DNA from: Arcobacter sp. | GTDB taxonomy: Bacteria; Campylobacterota; Campylobacteria; Campylobacterales; Arcobacteraceae | Reading direction: 5' to 3' | Assembly (NCBI GenBank): GCA_030635995.1 | Contig: DAOVXU010000004.1 | Span: 1 to 26,905 of the forward strand | Length of the DNA stretch: 26,905 nt | Part shown: piece after piece, positions 22,905 to 26,905 of the stretch | Position numbering within the stretch: position 1 is the stretch's first letter | Layout: each line of letters opens with the position of its first letter | The notes under the pieces: model-generated | Database searches by the model: none | Seen by the model: only the letters and a program-made list of their open reading frames with translations | What the model was told of the DNA's origin: nothing | Translations under genes and position numbers: made by a program

Positions 22905-23581
22905 TGAATTTTACTTTTGTAACTTTATTTCCTAATCTTATTGATTTTTATTTTAAAGATTCTATTTTAAAAAAAGCTATTGAAAATAACTTTATATCCT
23001 ATTCTTTTTATAACCCAAGAGATTTTACAACCAATAAACATAAAAAAGTTGATGATACATTATGTGGTGGAGGAGCAGGACAACTTATGTTTCCCCAGCC
23101 ACTTTTTGATACTCTTGATGAAATTAAAGAGAAATATAAAGATGCTTATATTATATTTCCACTTGCAGCTGCAAAGCCATTTAATCAAACAGATGCAATA
23201 AGATTATCTAAAAAGAAAAATATAGTATTTGTAAGTGGTAGATATGAGGGTATTGATGAAAGAGTTATTGAAACATATGCTAATGAAGTTTTTAGTTTAG
23301 GTGAATATATCTTGACAGGTGGAGAGTTACCATCTTTGATAATGGCAGATGCTATTAGTAGAAATGTTCAAGGAGTTTTGGGAAATCAAGAGTCATTAGA
23401 AGATGAAAGCTATAACAATTTATATAATTCAAAAGAAAAACTAGAAGCACCATCATTTTCTAAACCAATTATTTATAAAGAAAAAAGTATTCCTTCAGAA
23501 TATATAAAGGGAAATCACGCTAAAATTTGCCACTTGAAAAATAAATTATCTGTATGCAAAACTAAGTATTACAGACCATAA
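22904..23581 (+). CDS. trmD: tRNA (guanine37-N1)-methyltransferase
   Basis: The 225-residue knotted SPOUT enzyme methylates G37 next to the anticodon and prevents frameshifts at proline and related codons. Marks are DDTLCGGGAGQLMFPQPL, FVSGRYEGIDERV and FSLGEYILTGGELPSLIMADAISR. The usual C-terminal region ends with the EYIKGNHAKI segment. The gene overlaps the preceding stop by one base and lies before rplS, its usual neighbour. Confidence 0.96.
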   Translation: MNFTFVTLFPNLIDFYFKDSILKKAIENNFISYSFYNPRDFTTNKHKKVDDTLCGGGAGQLMFPQPLFDTLDEIKEKYKDAYIIFPLAAAKPFNQTDAIRLSKKKNIVFVSGRYEGIDERVIETYANEVFSLGEYILTGGELPSLIMADAISRNVQGVLGNQESLEDESYNNLYNSKEKLEAPSFSKPIIYKEKSIPSEYIKGNHAKICHLKNKLSVCKTKYYRP

Positions 23582-23584
23582 AAT

Positions 23585-23608
23585 GGGGCACTGTTGAAGA
23601 ACATCCCC
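23585..23608 (+). promoter_or_regulatory. Small hairpin in the trmD-rplS gap
   Basis: GGGG (23585-23588) and CCCC (23605-23608) can close an imperfect hairpin with an inner GTT/AAC, 19 bases before the rplS start and just upstream of its AAAGGA site. A role in control of L19 is possible but not shown. Confidence 0.25.
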
Positions 23609-23627
23609 GAAATTTAAAGGAAAAACA

Positions 23628-23933
23628 ATGAAAAATAAGTACATAGCAGCATTTGAAGCAGCACAAATTGAATCAAAAGAGATTCCATCATTTAGAGCTG
23701 GAGATACATTAAGACTTGGTGTTGAAATTACTGAGGGTACAAAAACTAGAGTACAGAACTTTGAAGGTATTGTTATAGCACTACAAGGTGAAGGTGTATC
23801 TAATACATTTACAATTAGAAAAATATCTGCAAATGGTGTTGGTGTTGAGAGAATTTTTCCTTTATATACAGATAGTATTAAAACTATTGAAGTATTAAGA
23901 AAAGGTAGAGTAAGAAGAGCTAAGCTTCATTAG
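23628..23933 (+). CDS. rplS: Ribosomal protein L19, shortened by a premature TAG
   Basis: The frame encodes 101 residues that match L19 throughout: SFRAGDTLRLGVEITEG, RVQNFEGIVIAL, FTIRKISANGVGVERIFPLY and VLRKGRVRRAKLH. L19 sits at the interface of the ribosomal subunits and is normally about 115-118 residues long in this group. TAG (23931-23933) falls where a conserved tyrosine belongs (KLxYLR). After it the same frame reads LRGLKGKAAKIKELRK and ends in TAA at 23982-23984, the expected L19 tail. One base change (TAG to TAT or TAC) restores 118 residues. The tail is intact, so the change is recent or a sequence error. Confidence 0.93.
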   Translation: MKNKYIAAFEAAQIESKEIPSFRAGDTLRLGVEITEGTKTRVQNFEGIVIALQGEGVSNTFTIRKISANGVGVERIFPLYTDSIKTIEVLRKGRVRRAKLH

Positions 23934-23984
23934 TTAAGAGGACTTAAAGGTAAAGCAGCAAAGATAAAAGAGTTAAGAAAATAA
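23934..23984 (+). other. In-frame L19 tail after the premature stop
   Basis: Sixteen sense codons (LRGLKGKAAKIKELRK) plus TAA lie in the rplS frame directly after TAG. The GKAAKIKE pattern is the conserved L19 C-terminus. No separate start codon or ribosome site is visible, so it would be translated only by readthrough or if TAG is not real. Confidence 0.85.
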
Positions 23985-24131
23985 AAATAGCTTTATAAAA
24001 GGTTGCTTTCTTGCAATCTCATAGAAAAAAGGTAGATTTCGAACGGTCACTTACTTTAGTAAGCTCCCATTCAAAATCTACCTTTTTTTTACGACCTTAC
24101 ATCGAAATCTATCCTTTTCTAAAGCTATTTT
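23984..24131. repeat. Large compound palindrome behind rplS
   Basis: The outer arms AAAATAGCTTTA (23984-23995) and TAAAGCTATTTT (24120-24131) pair perfectly and extend, after one mismatch, by AAAAGG/CCTTTT. Inside are a small TTGC/GCAA hairpin (24003-24016) and a 15-bp stem (24025-24039 with 24074-24088) capped by TCACTTAC-TTTA-GTAAGCTC. GGTAGATTTCGA can instead pair with TCGAAATCTATCC (24102-24114), so two folds compete. The left arm starts at the last base of the full-length rplS frame. The cap and general layout match the palindrome behind nrdB. Confidence 0.7.
24025..24090 (+). terminator. Terminator-like hairpin behind rplS
   Basis: AAAAAAGGTAGATTT (24025-24039) pairs with AAATCTACCTTTTTT (24074-24088), and eight Ts close the structure at 24083-24090. 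It should end transcripts from the adk-trmD-rplS cluster. The arms carry both A and T runs, so it may work in both directions. Confidence 0.7.
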
Positions 24132-24145
24132 GGAATTAGGATTTG

Positions 24146-25012
24146 ATGAAAAATATACAAAATTCCCCTATCACTAAAATTACATTTAATGGTTATAACA
24201 TTCTAATTAAACGAGATGATCTACTTCATGAAGATTTTAATGGAAATAAAGCTCGTAAATTTCACTATTTTTTTGATAATGAATTTCCTAATATTACTAA
24301 AGTTATAAGTTATGGTTCAAACCAATCAAATGCGATGTATAGTTTATCAGTATTATGTAAATTAAAAGGTTGGGAATATACTTATTATACAAATCATTTG
24401 CCATCTTTTCTAAAAGATAGTCCTACAGGAAACTATAAAGAAGCTTTAAAAAATGGTATGAATTTAATTATTGGAGATTACGATAATTCAACATTCAACA
24501 TTAATAATTCAACATTATTAATAAATGAGGGTGGGGCGATACAAGAGGCTAGTTATGGTATATCTATTTTAGCTGATGAGATAACTCAATATATAAAAGA
24601 AAATAATCTAAAAGATACTAAAATATTTTTACCTAGTGGTACAGGAACAACAGCACTTTTTTTACAAAAATATTTGGATTGTGAAGTTTTAACCTGTCCT
24701 TGTGTTGGGGATGAGATATATCTAGAAAAACAATTTTTAGATTTAGAAGTAGATAAATCATTACATCCAACTATTTTAAAAACATCTAAAAAATTTCATT
24801 TTGGAAAACTTTATAATGAGAATTATAAAATTTGGAAAGAATTAAAAGAACAGATAAATATTGAATTTGATCTTTTGTATGATCCTATTGGATGGCAAAC
24901 TCTTCTTTTTTACAAAGATAAATATGATTTAAATAATATTATATATATTCATCAAGGTGGTGTTAAAGGTAATATAACTATGATTGAAAGATATAAAAGG
25001 AAGTATGATTAG
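24146..25012 (+). CDS. PLP-dependent enzyme, ACC deaminase / D-cysteine desulfhydrase-like
   Basis: The 288-residue protein has the fold type II pattern of this family: IKRDDLLHEDFNGNKARKF, where the lysine of NGNK is the likely cofactor-binding residue, SYGSNQSNAMYSLS, and a phosphate-cup-like LPSGTGTTALFL. The C-terminus contains YDPIGWQTLL and IYIHQGG. Members act on small amino acids such as D-cysteine or 1-aminocyclopropane-carboxylate; the substrate cannot be told here. ATG at 24146 is preferred because AGGA lies 4 bases upstream; a TTG one codon earlier is less likely. It starts 15 bases after the large palindrome and ends overlapping the convergent MobA-like gene by 4 bases. Confidence 0.82.
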   Translation: MKNIQNSPITKITFNGYNILIKRDDLLHEDFNGNKARKFHYFFDNEFPNITKVISYGSNQSNAMYSLSVLCKLKGWEYTYYTNHLPSFLKDSPTGNYKEALKNGMNLIIGDYDNSTFNINNSTLLINEGGAIQEASYGISILADEITQYIKENNLKDTKIFLPSGTGTTALFLQKYLDCEVLTCPCVGDEIYLEKQFLDLEVDKSLHPTILKTSKKFHFGKLYNENYKIWKELKEQINIEFDLLYDPIGWQTLLFYKDKYDLNNIIYIHQGGVKGNITMIERYKRKYD

Positions 25013-25578
25013 ATTTGATTTAAAGCTTTTTGATAATCATCTTTAGTATTGATATTTAAAAATTGTTCATTATTTTCAAAATGAATAATTTTTGTATCAC
25101 TATTCTTGACTAGATAATTTATTTTATGCATATCTTCTTTTAAATATGTATCTATTTTATCAACTAAACTACACTTAAATATACCACAAAGATTATGTAT
25201 CTTATCATTTGAAGAAGCAATTACAATTTCATGTAAATGTGATTTGTTAATTATACTATTAATAGCTTCATAAGTTACAAAAGGAGTATCTACCGCAACT
25301 ATAAATACTTTATTGGTAAAGTTACTTAAAATTGCTTTTAAAGCTATCATAGGGGAAGATATATCATTGTTGTCTAATATAAGTTTATTTCTATCTAAAG
25401 TTTTAAAATTAAATTTATTTGTTTTAGAAGAGATATAAACATTATTAAATATTTTTGATAATCTATTATATTGATATTCTATAATAGTTGAAGATGTATC
25501 AAATGATAGAAGAGATTTATCTTCCCCCATTCTACTACTTTTACCCCCTGATAGAATTACACAAGGGATATCAATCAT
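25009..25578 (-). CDS. mobA: MobA-like nucleotidyltransferase
   Basis: The 189-residue protein begins IPCVILSGGKSSRMGEDKSLL, the nucleotide-binding loop of molybdenum cofactor guanylyltransferases. VDTPFV and LCGIFKCS further on fit the same family. It would attach GMP to molybdopterin for enzymes such as formate dehydrogenase or nitrate reductase. It starts 4 bases after the leuC stop and is probably co-transcribed with it, although the pathways are unrelated. Related short nucleotidyltransferases are hard to separate from MobA by eye. Confidence 0.82.
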   Translation of the reverse strand: MIDIPCVILSGGKSSRMGEDKSLLSFDTSSTIIEYQYNRLSKIFNNVYISSKTNKFNFKTLDRNKLILDNNDISSPMIALKAILSNFTNKVFIVAVDTPFVTYEAINSIINKSHLHEIVIASSNDKIHNLCGIFKCSLVDKIDTYLKEDMHKINYLVKNSDTKIIHFENNEQFLNINTKDDYQKALNQI

Positions 25579-25582
25579 ATGA

Positions 25583-26863
25583 TTAGATTGAAGCTGGATC
25601 TGTTATATACCCAGAGATTGCAGAAGCTGCTGCAACTGCACTATTTGATAGATATACTTTTGAAGTTCTACTTCCCATTCTACCTACAAAATTTCTATTT
25701 GTTGTAGAGATACAAACTTCATCATCACCAAGTATTCCCATATATCCACCTAAACAAGCTCCACAAGTTGGATTTGATACAACAGCACCTGCATCAACTA
25801 ATATATCAATATATCCTAAATGATTTGCTTCTCTTAAAATCATTTGAGTTCCTGGTGTTACTATCATTCTGGTATGTTTAGCAATTTTTTGACCTTTTAA
25901 CATCTCAGATGCTATTTTAAGATCACTTAATCTTCCATTTGTACAACTACCAACAAATACTTGATCTACTCTAATATTATCTTTTACAGCTTGAGATAAA
26001 GGGTGACCATTTTCTGGTAAAAATGGATATGCTATTACTGGCTCTAAACTTGCAACATCTATTTCTATTATTTGACAATAAGTTGCATCACTATCACTAA
26101 AATGTTCTTTTGGTGTATCTCTAAGACCATCATTAGCTTCAGCTCTTTTCTCTAAAAATTCTCTTGTGATATCATCAACGGCTACTATTCCACTTTTTGC
26201 TCCAGCTTCAATAGCCATATTACATAAGGCAAATCTATCATCCATAGTAAGATATTGGATTGTATCACCAGTAAACTCTAATGTTTTATATAAAGCTCCA
26301 TCAACACCAATCATTCGAATAATCTCTAAAATCAAATCTTTACCTGTAACAAATTCTTGTAGTTTACCTGTAAATACTACTTTAATAGATTCTGGTACTT
26401 TAAACCAATTTCCACCAGTAATCATAGCAAATGCTAAATCTGTACTTCCCATCCCTGTAGAAAAAGCACCTAAAGCACCGTGTGTACAAGTATGAGAATC
26501 AGCACCAATAATAACATCTCCAGGAAGTACCAATCCTTTTTCTGGTAACAGTGCATGCTCGATACCCATATCTTTTTCATCAAAGAAATATTTTAAATTA
26601 TGTTTAGATGCAAAATCTCTACTTATCCTTGCTTGATTTGCAGAAGCAATATCTTTTGCAGGGATAAAGTGATCTAAAACTAAAGCAAAACCATCTGGGT
26701 TTGCTAATTTTTCTACACCACTCTGCTCAAATGCTTTTATTGAAATAGGTGTTGTAATATCATTCCCGATAATCATATCGATATCTACTCTAACGATCTC
26801 TCCGGCATGCACTTCACGTCCTGCATGTTCTGAGAATATTTTTTCTGTCATAGTTTGTTTCAT
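25583..26863 (-). CDS. leuC: 3-isopropylmalate dehydratase large subunit
   Basis: The 426-residue aconitase-family protein isomerises 2- to 3-isopropylmalate in leucine synthesis together with LeuD. The iron-sulfur cluster cysteines are in FVGSCTNGR and NPTCGACLGG, and GADSHTCTHGALGAF is the substrate and cluster region near residue 130. The start MKQTMTEKIFSEHAGREV is supported by AAGGA 7 bases upstream; the frame is open to the window edge but those codons lack a normal start. The 42 bases beyond it show nothing else. leuD is not in the window. Confidence 0.96.
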   Translation of the reverse strand: MKQTMTEKIFSEHAGREVHAGEIVRVDIDMIIGNDITTPISIKAFEQSGVEKLANPDGFALVLDHFIPAKDIASANQARISRDFASKHNLKYFFDEKDMGIEHALLPEKGLVLPGDVIIGADSHTCTHGALGAFSTGMGSTDLAFAMITGGNWFKVPESIKVVFTGKLQEFVTGKDLILEIIRMIGVDGALYKTLEFTGDTIQYLTMDDRFALCNMAIEAGAKSGIVAVDDITREFLEKRAEANDGLRDTPKEHFSDSDATYCQIIEIDVASLEPVIAYPFLPENGHPLSQAVKDNIRVDQVFVGSCTNGRLSDLKIASEMLKGQKIAKHTRMIVTPGTQMILREANHLGYIDILVDAGAVVSNPTCGACLGGYMGILGDDEVCISTTNRNFVGRMGSRTSKVYLSNSAVAAASAISGYITDPASI

Positions 26864-26905
26864 TTGTGTATCCTTTGGATAGGACAAGGATTGAACAAAG
26901 TCCAA

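Noticed and set aside
23931..23933. TAG recoded as a sense codon genome-wide, explaining rplS
   Set aside because: TAG is the natural stop of the porin, nrdB, SUI1-like, adk and PLP-enzyme genes in this window, so general recoding is excluded. Only local readthrough, suppression or error remain.

Overview
The window looks like a chromosome segment from a Campylobacterota bacterium close to Arcobacter. The DNA is very AT-rich, small genes are tightly packed, and the protein set fits that group: a MOMP-type porin, a class Ia ribonucleotide reductase whose NrdA carries an extra insert, an SUI1-type protein followed by a fused NAD(P)HX repair enzyme and thiG, and the rpsL-rpsG-fusA cluster. This assignment rests on protein character only; no database was searched.

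Layout. 1-295 is the 5' part of a corrin methyltransferase gene (minus strand), divergent from a malic enzyme gene (490-1785). A structured leader precedes a porin gene (2029-3150) that ends in a clear terminator. 3242-4904 is an uncharacterised operon of exported and membrane proteins, including one c-type cytochrome; a hairpin repeat sits between its promoter and first gene. 4908-9193 (minus) holds a nitrilase-family hydrolase, nrdB and nrdA. 9383-11917 (plus) holds the SUI1-like protein, the NAD(P)HX epimerase/dehydratase and thiazole synthase. A tRNA operon (Pro, His, Arg, Leu, then Val behind a terminator) follows. About 12420-15896 is a small decayed integrative element, bounded by copies of the tRNA-Leu 3' end. 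It carries a DUF2958 protein, a possible ParB stub, a Fic protein and a frameshifted tyrosine integrase. After it come an orphan sensor kinase (minus), rpsL-rpsG-fusA, then adk, a CinA-like gene, trmD and rplS, a PLP enzyme, and a minus-strand leuC-mobA pair.

Main points of interest. (1) rplS is cut by an in-frame TAG at 23931; the missing conserved tail is still present in frame after it. (2) The island duplicated the tRNA-Leu tail, terminator and tRNA-Val; only the left tRNA-Val is intact. (3) Two large imperfect palindromes, behind nrdB and behind rplS, share the same cap (TCACTTAC-N4-GTAAGCTC) in the same orientation to the upstream gene. (4) The porin leader can form a branched RNA fold. 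(5) A hairpin repeat lies in the leader of the uncharacterised cytochrome operon. I found no CRISPR array, insertion sequence transposase or complete new defence system. The best candidates for undescribed biology are the two 3'-end palindromes, the porin leader and the 3413-4904 operon.
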